Counted from the first letter of the stretch, positions 7,581 to 18,835 are shown. The stretch is 64,000 bases of DNA from Rhizobium acidisoli (GCF_002531755.2 NZ_CP035001.1:62001-126000), one strand, 5' to 3'. Translations and numbers: made by a program. The notes: generated by a model from the letters alone, not told the origin.

Positions 7581-9347
7581 TCAGATCGGCCAGACTGCCA
7601 GCAGGGCAGGCACACTGACGAGCACGACAATGAGCGAGAGTGGCAGGCCCAATCGGGCATAATCGCCAAATCGATATCCGCCCGGCCCCATGACCAGCGT
7701 GTTGCACTGGTGGCCGATCGGCGTCAGGAAATCACAACCGGCGCCGATGGCCACCGCCATCAGAAACGCATCGGGCCGAAAGCCCAGCTTGGCGGCAAAG
7801 GTCGCGGCGATCGGCGCCATGACCAGAACGGTCGCGGCGTTGTTCAAGAACGGCGTCACCGCCATGGCCGCAACCAGGATGAGCGTCAGGGCGCCGAATG
7901 GCGGCAGCATTTCGGCGGTCCGCGACAGCAGATCGGCGATGATTTCGGTGGTTCCGGTGGTTCTGAGCGAATCGCTGATCGGAATGAGAGCGGCCAGCAT
8001 GATCAGAATGGGCGCATCGAGATGATGATAGACTTCGCGCAGGGGAACGGATCCGGTCACCACCATCAGAAAGGCGGCGGCAAAAAATGCCGTCGCCACG
8101 GGAATGCCGCCGAAGGCCGTCGCCCCCATCGTCGCCAGCAGGATCATGACGGGGATCATGCCGTTGCGGGCATTGCCGAGCTTCAGATCGCGTGCGACCA
8201 GCGGCAAACATCCCCATTCGCGTAAAAGATCAGGCAGCTTCTGCAAGTCGCCCTGCAAGACCACGACGTCGCCGTTGCGGATCTTGATCTCGCCCAGACG
8301 CTCGGTGAAGCGCCTGTCCCGGCGGCTGACGGCAAGAAGGTTGAGGCCGGTATTGTGGAAGAGAGCGACGTCTTTTGCGCTGACGCCAATCAGGCGGGAA
8401 TGTTCGCCGACGATGGCTTCGACGGAACTGATGTCCTGGCGCGTCTCGGCCTCGTGTTTACGATCGGACAGTTGAAGCTTGGCTTCACTGACGATCTTAT
8501 CGAGGGCGCTTTGCTCGCCCTCGATAATAAGAAGGTCGCCATCCTTGAGCACAGTGTCGGGAAGGGGCGTTCGTCTTTGGCCGCCGCCGCCGATAATCGC
8601 GGTCACCATCGCATCGCCGCCGGCCGGCTTCTGCAGCCAGCTGACGGACCGGCCAATCGCCCCCGACGGCATGATGACCTTGGCCTCGGTCGTATAGTTC
8701 TTGATCGCTACCGCCTCGTCCATCGAGGTTTCCACCCGCGATCTTTCAGGAAGCAGCTTGTAGAACAGCCCGAGAAAGACAACGCCGGCGACCGAGAGCG
8801 CCAGGCCGACGGGCGTATAATCGAACATCGTGAACGGCTGCCCGGTGATCTCCTCGCGCACCCGGGAAACGATGATATTCGGCGATGTGCCGATCTGCGT
8901 CATAAGCCCTCCGAGCAGAGAGGCGAAAGACATCGGCATCAGGAACATCGACGGTGATACGCGTGATTTCCGGGCCATCTGCACGGCAACCGGGATCATG
9001 ATCGCCAGCGCACCGATATTTTTGACGAAAGCCGAGAGCGCCGCGACGATGGCAACCAGGATGATCAGCTGCATCCGCGGCCCGCGTCTTTCGGGAGAAA
9101 ATCGGCGCAGCGCCAGATCCATGATCCCCGATCTCGATATCGCCGCACTGACGATCAGCGCACTGCCGACGATGATGACAATGTCATCTGAAAAACCGGA
9201 AAAAGCGATTTTGGCAGGCACGATGCCGGCAGTGACGGCAACGAGAAGGGAACTCACGGCGACGAGGTCGTATCGATAACGACCCCAGACGAAGGCGCCC
9301 ATCATGAGCGCGATGATGAGAAGAGAGAGCCATTGGTCAATGCGCAT
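7581..9347 (-). CDS. SLC13-type anion permease with two TrkA-C domains
   Basis: This is a 588-residue inner-membrane protein. Hydrophobic segments fill residues 1-190 and 395-588. Between them (about 205-375) lie two TrkA-C/RCK_C-like modules, each with a GDLLIIEGEQ or GDVVVLQGDL motif. This is the layout of the bacterial SLC13/CitT relatives that move sulfate, dicarboxylates or other anions with sodium or protons. Family-typical stretches include NIGALAIMIPVAVQMARK and the C-terminal TPIGHQCNTLVMGPGGY. The specificity cannot be told. It stands alone between a terminator and the divergent ligD. Confidence 0.85.
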   Translation of the reverse strand: MRIDQWLSLLIIALMMGAFVWGRYRYDLVAVSSLLVAVTAGIVPAKIAFSGFSDDIVIIVGSALIVSAAISRSGIMDLALRRFSPERRGPRMQLIILVAIVAALSAFVKNIGALAIMIPVAVQMARKSRVSPSMFLMPMSFASLLGGLMTQIGTSPNIIVSRVREEITGQPFTMFDYTPVGLALSVAGVVFLGLFYKLLPERSRVETSMDEAVAIKNYTTEAKVIMPSGAIGRSVSWLQKPAGGDAMVTAIIGGGGQRRTPLPDTVLKDGDLLIIEGEQSALDKIVSEAKLQLSDRKHEAETRQDISSVEAIVGEHSRLIGVSAKDVALFHNTGLNLLAVSRRDRRFTERLGEIKIRNGDVVVLQGDLQKLPDLLREWGCLPLVARDLKLGNARNGMIPVMILLATMGATAFGGIPVATAFFAAAFLMVVTGSVPLREVYHHLDAPILIMLAALIPISDSLRTTGTTEIIADLLSRTAEMLPPFGALTLILVAAMAVTPFLNNAATVLVMAPIAATFAAKLGFRPDAFLMAVAIGAGCDFLTPIGHQCNTLVMGPGGYRFGDYARLGLPLSLIVVLVSVPALLAVWPI

Positions 9348-9541
9348 GTTTGCATCCCGGTGGTAGAAATTAACGTTTGAAGCAGGAGAACGATACGAGA
9401 CGACGGCGAAATTTTTTCATCGCCTCCGGTCGCCGGCAAATCGGATGAGCTGAACAGCCGTCCGCTGCGATGCTGCCCTCATGGAACTTCCAGCGGCCAG
9501 GCGGCATTTCGTGCTTTGGGGATGCTGATTCGGAAACGACC

Positions 9542-12187
9542 ATGGCCAATGACAACCTATCGACCTATCGATCGAAGCGCGACTTTCAAAAAACGGCGGA
9601 GCCGAGCGGCGAGAAGCAGATCGCACGCAGCAACCGCCGTCGCTTCGTCATCCAGAAACATGACGCCACGCGGCTGCATTACGACCTGCGGCTCGAGCTC
9701 GACGGCGTGTTCAAATCCTGGGCTGTCACCAAAGGCCCATCGCTCGATCCCCACGACAAGCGGCTGGCCGTCGAGGTCGAAGATCACCCGCTCGATTATG
9801 GCGACTTTGAAGGCACGATCCCGAAAGGACAATATGGCGGCGGCACGGTGATGTTGTGGGACCGCGGCTATTGGGAGCCCGAGGGAAAGAAGAGCCCGGA
9901 GCAGGCGCTTGCCAAGGGCGATTTCAAGTTCACGCTGGAAGGTGAAAGGCTGCACGGCAGCTTCGTTCTGGTGCGCATGCGCAATGATCGCGATGGCGGC
10001 AAGCGAACCAACTGGCTGCTGATCAAGCACCACGACGCGTTCTCGGTCGAGGCGGATGGCGCAGCCGTCCTGGAAGAGAACGACACCTCCGTCGCCTCCG
10101 GCCGGACGATGGATACGATTGCCGCCGGCAAGGGCCGCAAGCCGAAGCCGTTCATGATCAAGGGCGGCGATATCAAGTCGGATGCCGTCTGGGACAGCAA
10201 TCACGGGCTGGCCGCAGAAGACGGGAAGGTGGAGGCGCGAGCCGACAGGACGCCGAAAACGGCTGGAAGTGTCGACCTCCCGGATTTCATCGCACCGCAG
10301 CTTTGCCAGACCCTGGAGCGGCCGCCGGCCGGCGAGGGCTGGATTCACGAGATCAAGTTCGACGGCTACCGTATCCAGATGCGCATACTCGACGGCGAGG
10401 TGACGCTGAAGACCCGCAAAGGGCTTGACTGGACCGGCAAATATCCGGAGATCGCCGAGGCGGCATCCGCGCTGCCCGACGCCATCATCGACGGCGAAAT
10501 CTGCGCTCTCGACGACCATGGTGCGCCGGATTTCGCAGCCCTGCAGGCGGCCATTTCGGAAGGCAAGACGGGCGATCTCGTCTATTTCGCCTTCGACCTT
10601 CTTTACGAGGGTGGCGAGGACTTGCGATCCCTGCCTGTCGTCGAGCGCAAGGCCCGGCTTCAAAGCCTGCTGTCGGATGCCGGCGATGACCCTCGGCTCG
10701 GTTTCGTCGAGCATTTCGAAACCGGCGGCGATGCGGTCCTCCGCTCCGCCTGCAAGCTCTCTCTGGAAGGCATCGTATCCAAACAAAGCGATGCACCCTA
10801 TCAATCCGGCCGCACCGAAAGCTGGGCGAAGTCAAAATGCCGCGCCGGCCACGAAGTGGTGATCGGCGCCTATGCCAAGACCAACGGTAAATTCCGATCC
10901 TTGCTGGTCGGCGTCTACCGCGGCGACCACTTCGTCTATGTCGGCCGCGTCGGCACGGGATATGGCGCCAAGAAAGTGGAAACGCTGCTTCCGAAACTGC
11001 AAGCGCTCGAGGCGGCAAAATCGCCCTTTACCGGCATCGGCGCGCCGAAGAAGGAGGCCGAGGTCACCTGGGTGAAGCCCAAGCTCGTGGCGGAAATCGA
11101 GTTTGCCGGCTGGACCGCCGACGGTATCGTCCGCCAGGCGGCCTTCAAGGGCCTGCGCGAGGACAAACCGGCCAGGGAGGTCAAGGCCGAACGGCCGGCC
11201 AAACCGGCAGAGACCGACGTGCCGGAGCCGTTGGCCGAGGTGATGGCGAAGCCCACCCGCCGCAAAGGCGCCAAAGCCGAGGTGATGGGCGTGATGATCT
11301 CCAATCCGGACAAACCGCTATGGCAGGATGCCAATGACGGCAGGCCGGTTACCAAGGAAGAACTGGGCCGCTATTATGAAGCCGTCGGCAGCTGGATGAT
11401 CGCGCATATCGAGGGGCGCCCCTGTTCGATAATCCGTACGCCCGATGGGCTTGGCGGCGAGCAATTCTTCCAGCGCCATGCAATGCCCGGCACCTCCAAC
11501 CTTCTCGAACTGGTCAAGGTCTTCGGCGACAAAAAGCCCTATCTGCAGATCGACCGGGTCGAGGGTCTGGCTGCCGTGGCGCAGATCGGCGCCGTCGAGC
11601 TGCACCCCTGGAATTGCGAACCGCATAAGCCGGAGGTACCGGGCCGGCTGGTATTCGACCTCGACCCCGGACCCGACGTGCCGTTCTCGACGGTCGTTTC
11701 CGCCGCCCGCGAAATGCGCGACCGTCTCGACGCGCTGGGTCTCGTCAGTTTCTGCAAGACCACAGGCGGCAAGGGTGTGCACGTCGTCACGCCGCTTGCG
11801 ATCAACAAGCGCAAGCCGCTTTCCTGGGCAGAAGCGAAGGGCTTCGCGCACGACGTCTGCCAGCAGATGGCGCGCGACAATCCCGATCTCTATCTGATCA
11901 AGATGACCAAGAGCCTGCGGAACGGCCGCATCTTCCTCGACTATCTCCGCAACGATCGGATGGCGACGGCTGTGGCGCCATTGTCGCCCCGGGCTCGGCC
12001 GGGCGCCACCGTCTCGATGCCGCTGACCTGGACCCAGGTCAAATCCGATCTCGACCCGAAACGCTTCACCATCCGCACTGTGCCGGCACTGCTGTCGAAA
12101 TCGTCAGCCTGGGAGGATTATTGCGACGGCCAGCGGCCGCTGGAGCAGGCGATCAAACGGCTGGGCAAAGCTTTAAGCGCGGCTTGA
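9542..12187 (+). CDS. ligD: Multifunctional DNA ligase D (PE-LIG-POL)
   Basis: This 881-residue protein has all three LigD modules in the rhizobial order. The 3'-phosphoesterase spans about residues 35-160 ([16 protein letters not shown], then [12 protein letters not shown]). The ATP-dependent ligase has its adenylated Lys272 in [11 protein letters not shown] and the OB-fold to about 560. The archaeo-eukaryotic primase/polymerase runs from about 581, with catalytic Asp706/Asp708 in FDLDPGPD. LigD processes and seals double-strand breaks with Ku in non-homologous end joining. The ATG at 9542 is preferred over one at 9470 because the conserved part starts there. No ku gene is in this window. 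A second, single-domain ligase lies at 31808. Confidence 0.95.
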   Translation: MANDNLSTYRSKRDFQKTAEPSGEKQIARSNRRRFVIQKHDATRLHYDLRLELDGVFKSWAVTKGPSLDPHDKRLAVEVEDHPLDYGDFEGTIPKGQYGGGTVMLWDRGYWEPEGKKSPEQALAKGDFKFTLEGERLHGSFVLVRMRNDRDGGKRTNWLLIKHHDAFSVEADGAAVLEENDTSVASGRTMDTIAAGKGRKPKPFMIKGGDIKSDAVWDSNHGLAAEDGKVEARADRTPKTAGSVDLPDFIAPQLCQTLERPPAGEGWIHEIKFDGYRIQMRILDGEVTLKTRKGLDWTGKYPEIAEAASALPDAIIDGEICALDDHGAPDFAALQAAISEGKTGDLVYFAFDLLYEGGEDLRSLPVVERKARLQSLLSDAGDDPRLGFVEHFETGGDAVLRSACKLSLEGIVSKQSDAPYQSGRTESWAKSKCRAGHEVVIGAYAKTNGKFRSLLVGVYRGDHFVYVGRVGTGYGAKKVETLLPKLQALEAAKSPFTGIGAPKKEAEVTWVKPKLVAEIEFAGWTADGIVRQAAFKGLREDKPAREVKAERPAKPAETDVPEPLAEVMAKPTRRKGAKAEVMGVMISNPDKPLWQDANDGRPVTKEELGRYYEAVGSWMIAHIEGRPCSIIRTPDGLGGEQFFQRHAMPGTSNLLELVKVFGDKKPYLQIDRVEGLAAVAQIGAVELHPWNCEPHKPEVPGRLVFDLDPGPDVPFSTVVSAAREMRDRLDALGLVSFCKTTGGKGVHVVTPLAINKRKPLSWAEAKGFAHDVCQQMARDNPDLYLIKMTKSLRNGRIFLDYLRNDRMATAVAPLSPRARPGATVSMPLTWTQVKSDLDPKRFTIRTVPALLSKSSAWEDYCDGQRPLEQAIKRLGKALSAA

Positions 12188-12312
12188 GCATCGCGAACGG
12201 CAGCTTGTCCGCGGCCAGCTGGTTTTGGCCGGGATGAACTTTCTCCGCGTGCCGATCTTGCCCTTCATAAAACTGCTCCAAATTAGCGGAGTGGATTGTT
12301 TACCTCAAGCGT

Positions 12313-12360
12313 TTGACAATCCTTTGCGCCCGAGGTCTACTGGCCCACTTACCGGACCAG
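12313..12360 (+). promoter_or_regulatory. Promoter with possible FadR-type operator
   Basis: TTGACA (12313-12318) is followed after 17 bases by TCTACT (12336-12341). An inverted repeat, CTGGCCC / GGACCAG, spans 12340-12360 over the -10 and start region with one mismatch. FadR/GntR-family proteins often bind TGGTC/GACCA half-sites, so the regulator encoded next (12386) may repress itself and the operon here. Confidence 0.5.
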
Positions 12361-12385
12361 CAGACCCCAGGGGGAGGGCATGGCG

Positions 12386-13111
12386 ATGGATGTACGAGCC
12401 ATGCTCGAAGAGGTTGCGACGCTTGGGGGAGCGCCGAAGAAGTCGATGAAAGACTTCGTCGTCCAGAAGATTGCGACCTTCATCGCCACCGGCATCCTCA
12501 AAACCGGCGACCCGCTGCCCAGTGAACGTGACCTGGCCGCCGCGCTCTCGGTCAGCCGCGAGACCGTCCGCGGCGCGATCCTCATCCTCTCCACGCATGG
12601 AATTCTCTCGGTTACGCAGGGAACGCGCACGGTGGTGGCATCTGAAGATGTCGGCGAATTGGCTGTCCAGGCGGCGCGCTATCGGGACATTGCGGCCTAT
12701 AGTCTCGACAATGTCCATGAGGCGCGGCTGCTGATCGAAGCGCAGGTGGTCAGGGCTGCCGCGGTCAAGATGGAAGCGTCAACGCTTGATTATCTCGGCA
12801 AGTCGATCGCGGCACAGGAAGCTGCCTGTGACGATCCTGTGCGTTTCTTGATCTGTGACCGTGAGTTTCATACCGCCATCTACCGCTCCAGCGGCAATGC
12901 GGTGCTCGCCGACATGGCCGCCGACCTCTATTCTTATCTTCTCAGCCACCGCAGGCGCGTCGTATCGCAGCCCGGAACGATCGCCACGAGCATCTCCGAT
13001 CACCGGTTGATCCTCGCCGGTCTGGAGACGCGAGATCCGGATGCCGCATGCGCGGCCTTCGCGATCCATGAAACCCGCATTTATACGACAACCAAGCTGC
13101 TCCTAGCGTAG
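12386..13111 (+). CDS. FadR/GntR-family transcriptional regulator
   Basis: This 241-residue cytoplasmic regulator has an N-terminal winged helix at about residues 25-90 (GDPLPSERDLAAALSVSRETVRGAI) and a C-terminal all-helical FCD ligand domain. The FCD domain carries the metal-site His and acidic residues (for example DREFHTAIYRSSGN). It heads a likely operon with the DenD-like dehydrogenase 51 bases later and a sugar ABC transporter, so it probably senses the transported sugar acid or a derivative. Two ATGs six bases apart are possible; the one at 12386 is 7 bases from the GGAGGG, the better distance. Confidence 0.85.
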   Translation: MDVRAMLEEVATLGGAPKKSMKDFVVQKIATFIATGILKTGDPLPSERDLAAALSVSRETVRGAILILSTHGILSVTQGTRTVVASEDVGELAVQAARYRDIAAYSLDNVHEARLLIEAQVVRAAAVKMEASTLDYLGKSIAAQEAACDDPVRFLICDREFHTAIYRSSGNAVLADMAADLYSYLLSHRRRVVSQPGTIATSISDHRLILAGLETRDPDAACAAFAIHETRIYTTTKLLLA

Positions 13112-13162
13112 TTCGCAGGCAAAGAGCGGCAGAGACGAGACATCGAAGACAGGGGGAATAGG

Positions 13163-14155
13163 ATGCATATTCTCATTATCGGGGCGGGAGGAATGATCGG
13201 CCGCAAGCTCGCCGCCAGCTTGGCGCGCAGCGGTTCGCTCGGTGCTCAAACGATCACCCGCATGACGCTTGTGGATATCGCCCCGCCGCCAGTGCCATCA
13301 GGCGCCGTAGCCTCGGTCGAAGCCCTGGCTGCCGATATTTCCGAAGGCGATGCGGCGCAAGCGCTGGCGGCTCGCCGGGCCGACGTGATCTTCCATCTCG
13401 CCGCGATCGTTTCCGGCGAGGCCGAGCGCAATTTCGAACTCGGCTACCGGGTCAATCTCGATGGAACGCGTGCGTTGCTGGAGGCAATCCGTCATGAGGG
13501 AAGCCGGCAAGCCTATGTTCCCCGCTTCGTCTTCTCTTCGTCGATTGCGGTCTACGGCTCGCCGTTTCCCGATCCGATCCCCGACGATTACGTCCAGGCG
13601 CCGCTCACCAGCTATGGCGTGCAAAAGGCGATATCCGAGCTTCTGCTCGCCGACTATTCACGCCGCGGCTTCATCGACGGTGTGGGAATTCGATTGCCGA
13701 CCATCGTGATCCGGCCCGGTGCGCCGAACGCCGCCGCATCCGGCTTCTTTTCCGGGATCCTGCGGGAGCCGCTCGCCGGCCAGCGCGCCGTTCTTCCGGT
13801 GGAGGAAACGGTCAAGCACTGGCTGGCAAGCCCACGTTCCGCCGTCAAATTCCTGATCCACGCCGCGACGCTCGACACTTCGTCGCTGGGCGCGCGGCGC
13901 ACGCTGACCATGCCCGGCGTTGCCGCAACCGTTGCCGATCAGATCGCCGCTTTGCGCCGGGCGGCCGGCCCCGAGGCGGTCGGCTTGATCGACCGCCGCC
14001 GCGACGAGGTCATCGAAGGGATCGTCGCCGGATGGCCGAAATCCTTTGCGCCTGACCGCGCGACGCAGCTGGGTTTTACCGCCGAAACCAGCGTCGACGA
14101 GCTCATCGAGGTCTATCTCGCCGAAGACGCTCCGGGTGCGTCCCGAGGAGATTAA
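13163..14155 (+). CDS. denD: NAD-dependent epimerase/dehydratase, D-erythronate dehydrogenase-like
   Basis: This is a 330-residue extended short-chain dehydrogenase. It has the glycine-rich nucleotide loop (IIGAGGMIGRKLA), SSSIAVYG for the catalytic Ser, and the active-site YGVQK (Tyr/Lys) at about 153-157. The overall sequence fits the DenD group, which oxidises D-erythronate to 2-keto-D-erythronate in sugar-acid catabolism. The later enzymes of that pathway (kinase, decarboxylase, isomerase) are not in this window. It lies between a FadR-type regulator and a complete CUT1 transporter, which may therefore import a C4 or related polyol or acid. The exact substrate is an inference. Confidence 0.7.
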   Translation: MHILIIGAGGMIGRKLAASLARSGSLGAQTITRMTLVDIAPPPVPSGAVASVEALAADISEGDAAQALAARRADVIFHLAAIVSGEAERNFELGYRVNLDGTRALLEAIRHEGSRQAYVPRFVFSSSIAVYGSPFPDPIPDDYVQAPLTSYGVQKAISELLLADYSRRGFIDGVGIRLPTIVIRPGAPNAAASGFFSGILREPLAGQRAVLPVEETVKHWLASPRSAVKFLIHAATLDTSSLGARRTLTMPGVAATVADQIAALRRAAGPEAVGLIDRRRDEVIEGIVAGWPKSFAPDRATQLGFTAETSVDELIEVYLAEDAPGASRGD

Positions 14156-14296
14156 GGGGAGGGCGAAGGAGGCCCATCCCCACAGATGCGGGATTGCGGT
14201 GGCTGAAGGACTTGGGAGAGATGATGGCAGCCGCCGAAGACAGAGTGAGATACGAATACTTAAAGCATGTAACGCTGATTTCTGGGAGGAGTGAGT

Positions 14297-15364
<1,068 letters not shown>

Positions 15365-15421
15365 CGCTGTACGGCGGCGGGTCGAGGGTGGAGGAGCCCT
15401 CTCGTCGCCTGCAGGCCAGCC

Positions 15422-15441
15422 GCATTCCCTCTCAGGAATGC
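15422..15441 (+). other. Small hairpin between ATPase and binding-protein genes
   Basis: Perfect 7-base arms GCATTCC / GGAATGC surround a six-base loop in the 150-base leader of the binding-protein gene. It may shape or stabilise the operon mRNA, but it could be incidental. Confidence 0.3.
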
Positions 15442-15514
15442 AAGGATCGTCGTTCGCCAAGCGGGAGGTGAACGCCGGGGAATTCGCACCCGCTTTTTGA
15501 TGAGGAGGAATCTC

Positions 15515-16819
15515 ATGAGGATCAGAAGACGTGACTTTCTTGCCGCCTCGGCTGCCGTCGCCGGCGCCGCCGGCCTCGGCATCCGGCCATCCCTGGCGCA
15601 GGCCGAGCCGAGCTACACGCCGGAAAGCGGTGCCAGCCTTCGCCTGCTTCGCTGGACGCCCTTCGTCAAGGGCGACGAGGAGGCCTGGCTTGCCAACACC
15701 AAGAAATTCACCGAAGCGACCGGCGTCGAGGTGCGCATCGACAAGGAAAGCTGGGAAGACATCCGCCCGAAGGCTGCGGTCGCCGCCAATGTCGGCTCCG
15801 GCCCGGATCTCATCATGTGCTGGTTTGACGACGCCCACCAGTATCCAGACAAGCTGGTCGATCTCACCGAACTCGGCAACTATCTCGGCAACAAATATGA
15901 GGGCTGGTACGACGGCGTGAAGGGGTATGCGACGCGCGGCGACACCTTCATCGCCATGCCGTTGACGGCCATCGGCAATGCCGTCGTCTACCGCGACAGC
16001 CATGTGAAGGCGGCCGGTTTCAACGAATTCCCGAACGATACCGCAGGCTTCCTCGAGCTCTGCAAGGCGATGAAGGCAAAGGGCACGCCCGCCGGCTTCC
16101 CGCACGGCAAGGCGGTCGGCGACGGCAACAACTACGCCCATTGGCTGCTCTGGAGCCATAACGGCATGATGGTCGACGAAAGCGGCAAGGTGACGATCAA
16201 CAGCCCGGAGACGCTGGCTTCGATCAACTATGCCAAGGAACTCTACGCGACCTTCATTCCGGGCACGGAGAGCTGGCAGGACGTCAACAACAACCGCGCC
16301 TTCCTGGCCGGCCAGGTCTCGCTGATCGCCAACGGCGTCTCGGTCTATTACACGGCCAAGAACGACCCGAAGCTCGCCGAGATCGCCAAGGATATCCGCA
16401 CGACGAACTTCCCGATCGGCCCTGTCGGCAAGAGCGTCGAGCTTTGCCAGACGAGCTCGCTGCTTCTCTTCAAGCACACAAAATATCCGGAAGCCGCAAA
16501 GGCCTACATCAAGTTCATGATGGAGGCCGACCAGATGAACGCCTGGATCCAGGGCTCCAGCGCCTATTGCTGCCAGCCGCTCAAGGCTTTCGCCAAGAAC
16601 CCGATCTGGACGGCAGATCCGGTGCACGCGCCCTATGCGCGCGCCTCGGAAAAGCTGCGCCCGAACGGCTATGCCGGCCCGCTCGGCTACGCCTCGGCAG
16701 CGACCATGGCCGACTATGTTCTGGTCGACATGTATGCCGCCGCCGTTACCGGCCAGATGTCGCCTGAGGATGCGATGAAGGAAGCCGAACGCCGGGCCAA
16801 CCGCTACTATCGCGTCTGA
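15515..16819 (+). CDS. Sugar ABC transporter substrate-binding protein (Tat-exported)
   Basis: This is a 434-residue periplasmic binding protein of the CUT1 (family 1 solute-binding) type. The N-terminus MRIRRRDFLAASAAVAGAAG has a twin-arginine motif, a hydrophobic core and a cleavage site near SLAQA, indicating Tat export of a folded protein. GAGGAGG precedes the ATG at 15515 by about 6 bases; upstream in-frame starts overlap that site and are unlikely. It lies between the ATPase and the two permeases. Hairpins follow it (16831-16919), a position that often raises the level of binding-protein mRNA relative to the permeases. Confidence 0.9.
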   Translation: MRIRRRDFLAASAAVAGAAGLGIRPSLAQAEPSYTPESGASLRLLRWTPFVKGDEEAWLANTKKFTEATGVEVRIDKESWEDIRPKAAVAANVGSGPDLIMCWFDDAHQYPDKLVDLTELGNYLGNKYEGWYDGVKGYATRGDTFIAMPLTAIGNAVVYRDSHVKAAGFNEFPNDTAGFLELCKAMKAKGTPAGFPHGKAVGDGNNYAHWLLWSHNGMMVDESGKVTINSPETLASINYAKELYATFIPGTESWQDVNNNRAFLAGQVSLIANGVSVYYTAKNDPKLAEIAKDIRTTNFPIGPVGKSVELCQTSSLLLFKHTKYPEAAKAYIKFMMEADQMNAWIQGSSAYCCQPLKAFAKNPIWTADPVHAPYARASEKLRPNGYAGPLGYASAATMADYVLVDMYAAAVTGQMSPEDAMKEAERRANRYYRV

Positions 16820-16830
16820 GCCCCGCTTAA

Positions 16831-16877
16831 TGCATGTCGCCCGGAAGTGGGTAGCGGTTCTGGGACAACGACATGCA
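16831..16877. repeat. Intergenic palindromic repeat (TGCATGTCG/CGACATGCA)
   Basis: Perfect 9-base arms, TGCATGTCG (16831-16839) and CGACATGCA (16869-16877), enclose 29 bases containing GGGTAGCGGTTCTGGGACAA. From memory, very similar elements recur in Rhizobium and Agrobacterium intergenic DNA; I cannot confirm copies here. The element directly follows the binding-protein stop. Confidence 0.55.
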
Positions 16878-16891
16878 CGGAAAAAAAGTAC

Positions 16892-16919
16892 GCGGCGTGC
16901 CGGCCTTTCGGCATGCCGC
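16892..16919 (+). other. REP-like hairpin between binding-protein and permease genes
   Basis: Arms GCGGCGTGCCG and CGGCATGCCGC pair over 11 bases with one G-U pair around a six-base loop, following a run of seven A residues. It probably protects the upstream binding-protein mRNA or partially terminates before the permeases. Confidence 0.5.
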
Positions 16920-16961
16920 AAGCTCCTCCGGGAGATCCAAAATGCGATCTGGAGATAAGCA

Positions 16962-17894
16962 ATGTCGATGGCAAATTCGGGGGATAGGCGTGGGCCGGTC
17001 TCTTCGCTCCTGCAGAACAACAATGTGCTCGGCTTCCTGTTCATGCTGCCGGCGGCGGTGTTCCTTGTCTGCTTTCTCACCTATCCGCTGGGGCTCGGCG
17101 TCTGGCTCGGCTTCACCGATACCCGGATCGGCCGCGACGGCATCTTCATCGGGCTGGAGAACTACCAGTTCCTGATGGACGACTCCGTCTTCTGGCTGTC
17201 GGTCTTCAACACCATTCTCTATACCTCCGTCGCCTCGGTGCTGAAATTCGCGCTGGGCCTCTGGCTGGCAATGCTGCTCAACCAGCATCTGCCCTACAAA
17301 TCCTTCTTCCGGGCCATCGTTCTGCTGCCCTGGGTCGTACCGACGGTGCTTTCGGCGCTGGCCTTCTGGTGGATCTACGATTCCCAGTTCTCGATCATCT
17401 CCTGGTCGCTGATGAAGCTGGGGCTGATCAGTGGGCCAATCAACTTCCTCGGCGATCCGATCAATGCCCGCATATCCGTCATTGTCGCCAATGTCTGGCG
17501 CGGCATTCCTTTCGTGGCGATCTCGCTGCTTGCGGGGCTGCAGACGATCCCGGCGTCGCTGCAGGAGGCTGCCTCGCTCGACGGCGCCACGAGCTGGCAG
17601 CGTTTCCGCTATGTGACGCTGCCGATGCTGACGCCAATCATCGCCGTCGTGATGACCTTCTCGGTGCTTTTCACCTTTACCGACTTCCAGCTCATCTACG
17701 TGCTGACCAAGGGCGGCCCCGTCAACGCGACGCATCTGATGGCGACGCTGTCGTTCCAGCGCGGCATTCCCGGCGGCCAGCTTGGCGAGGGTGCGGCCAT
17801 AGCGGTTGCCATGGTGCCCTTCCTGCTCGGCGCGATCATGTTCAGCTTCTTCGGCCTGCAACGGCGCAAGTGGCAGCAGGGCGGCCAAGATTAA
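16962..17894 (+). CDS. Sugar ABC transporter permease (MalF-like)
   Basis: This 310-residue inner-membrane protein has six hydrophobic segments after a short cytoplasmic N-terminus. The EAA loop appears as LQEAASLDGATSWQRFRYVTLP around residue 205. Such permeases pair with a MalG-type partner to form the channel of CUT1 importers. A GGAGATAAG sequence precedes the ATG. The gene is 142 bases after the binding-protein gene and 23 bases before the second permease. Confidence 0.9.
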   Translation: MSMANSGDRRGPVSSLLQNNNVLGFLFMLPAAVFLVCFLTYPLGLGVWLGFTDTRIGRDGIFIGLENYQFLMDDSVFWLSVFNTILYTSVASVLKFALGLWLAMLLNQHLPYKSFFRAIVLLPWVVPTVLSALAFWWIYDSQFSIISWSLMKLGLISGPINFLGDPINARISVIVANVWRGIPFVAISLLAGLQTIPASLQEAASLDGATSWQRFRYVTLPMLTPIIAVVMTFSVLFTFTDFQLIYVLTKGGPVNATHLMATLSFQRGIPGGQLGEGAAIAVAMVPFLLGAIMFSFFGLQRRKWQQGGQD

Positions 17895-17917
17895 GGCCAA
17901 GAATTAGGAGAATGACG

Positions 17918-18835
17918 ATGTCGACACGTTCAAACACAGCCGATCGGGCCAACACCGCCAATCAGGTCGTGACCGACAATGCCGAAGGCATGAGCTATCT
18001 GAACCGCCTGCCGCGGCGGATCGTCATGCTCTATTTGCCGATGGCCGTCTTCGTCTTCGTTCTGCTCTTCCCCTTCTACTGGATGGCGATCACCGCGGTG
18101 AAACCCAACGAACAGCTGACCGATTACAGCAATTACAGCCCGTTCTGGGTGGTCGGGCCGACGCTGGCGCACATCAAATACCTGTTCCTCGAGACATCCT
18201 ATCCGGGCTGGCTGTGGAACACGATGCTGGTGGCGGTCTGCTCCACCTTCCTCTCGCTGGTGGCTTCGGTGTTGGGTGCCTATGCCATCGAGCGCGTCCG
18301 CTTCACCGGCTCGCGTTCCGTCGGCCTGGTGATCTTCCTCGCCTATCTCGTGCCGCCGTCGATCCTCTTCATCCCGCTTGCCTTCATCGTCTTCAAGCTG
18401 GGCATCTACGACTCCCGGCTGGCGCTGATCTTCACCTACCCGACCTTCCTCATTCCTTTCTGCACCTGGCTACTGATGGGCTATTTCCGCTCGATCCCGT
18501 TCGAGCTGGAGGAAAGCGCGCTGGTGGATGGCGCCAACAGATGGCAGATTCTCACCAAGATCATCCTGCCACTCGCCGTGCCGGGGCTGATTTCGGCCGG
18601 GATCTTCGCCTTCACGCTGTCCTGGAACGAATTCATCTATGCCCTTACTTTCATTCAGTCATCGGAGAATAAAACCATTCCCGTCGGCGTGCTGACCGAA
18701 CTGGTGCGCGGCGATGTCTTCGAATGGGGGGCGCTGATGGCCGGCGCCCTGTTCGGTTCGCTGCCGGTGGTCATCCTCTACTCGTTCTTCGTGGATTACT
18801 ACGTGTCCTCGATGACCGGGGCGGTGAAGGAGTGA
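17918..18835 (+). CDS. Sugar ABC transporter permease (MalG-like)
   Basis: This 305-residue inner-membrane protein has about six membrane segments and the EAA loop ELEESALVDGANRWQILTKIILP near residue 205. TAGGAG lies 7 bases before the ATG at 17918; an ATG at 17912 is too close to it. It forms the channel with the MalF-like subunit and completes the operon that begins with the FadR-type regulator at 12386. Confidence 0.9.
   Translation: MSTRSNTADRANTANQVVTDNAEGMSYLNRLPRRIVMLYLPMAVFVFVLLFPFYWMAITAVKPNEQLTDYSNYSPFWVVGPTLAHIKYLFLETSYPGWLWNTMLVAVCSTFLSLVASVLGAYAIERVRFTGSRSVGLVIFLAYLVPPSILFIPLAFIVFKLGIYDSRLALIFTYPTFLIPFCTWLLMGYFRSIPFELEESALVDGANRWQILTKIILPLAVPGLISAGIFAFTLSWNEFIYALTFIQSSENKTIPVGVLTELVRGDVFEWGALMAGALFGSLPVVILYSFFVDYYVSSMTGAVKE

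Noticed and set aside
9483..9506. GGAAC upstream of ligD as an ECF stress promoter
   Set aside because: The base pattern about 17 bases downstream (CATT) does not match CGTT well enough; the match is only to the -35 half.
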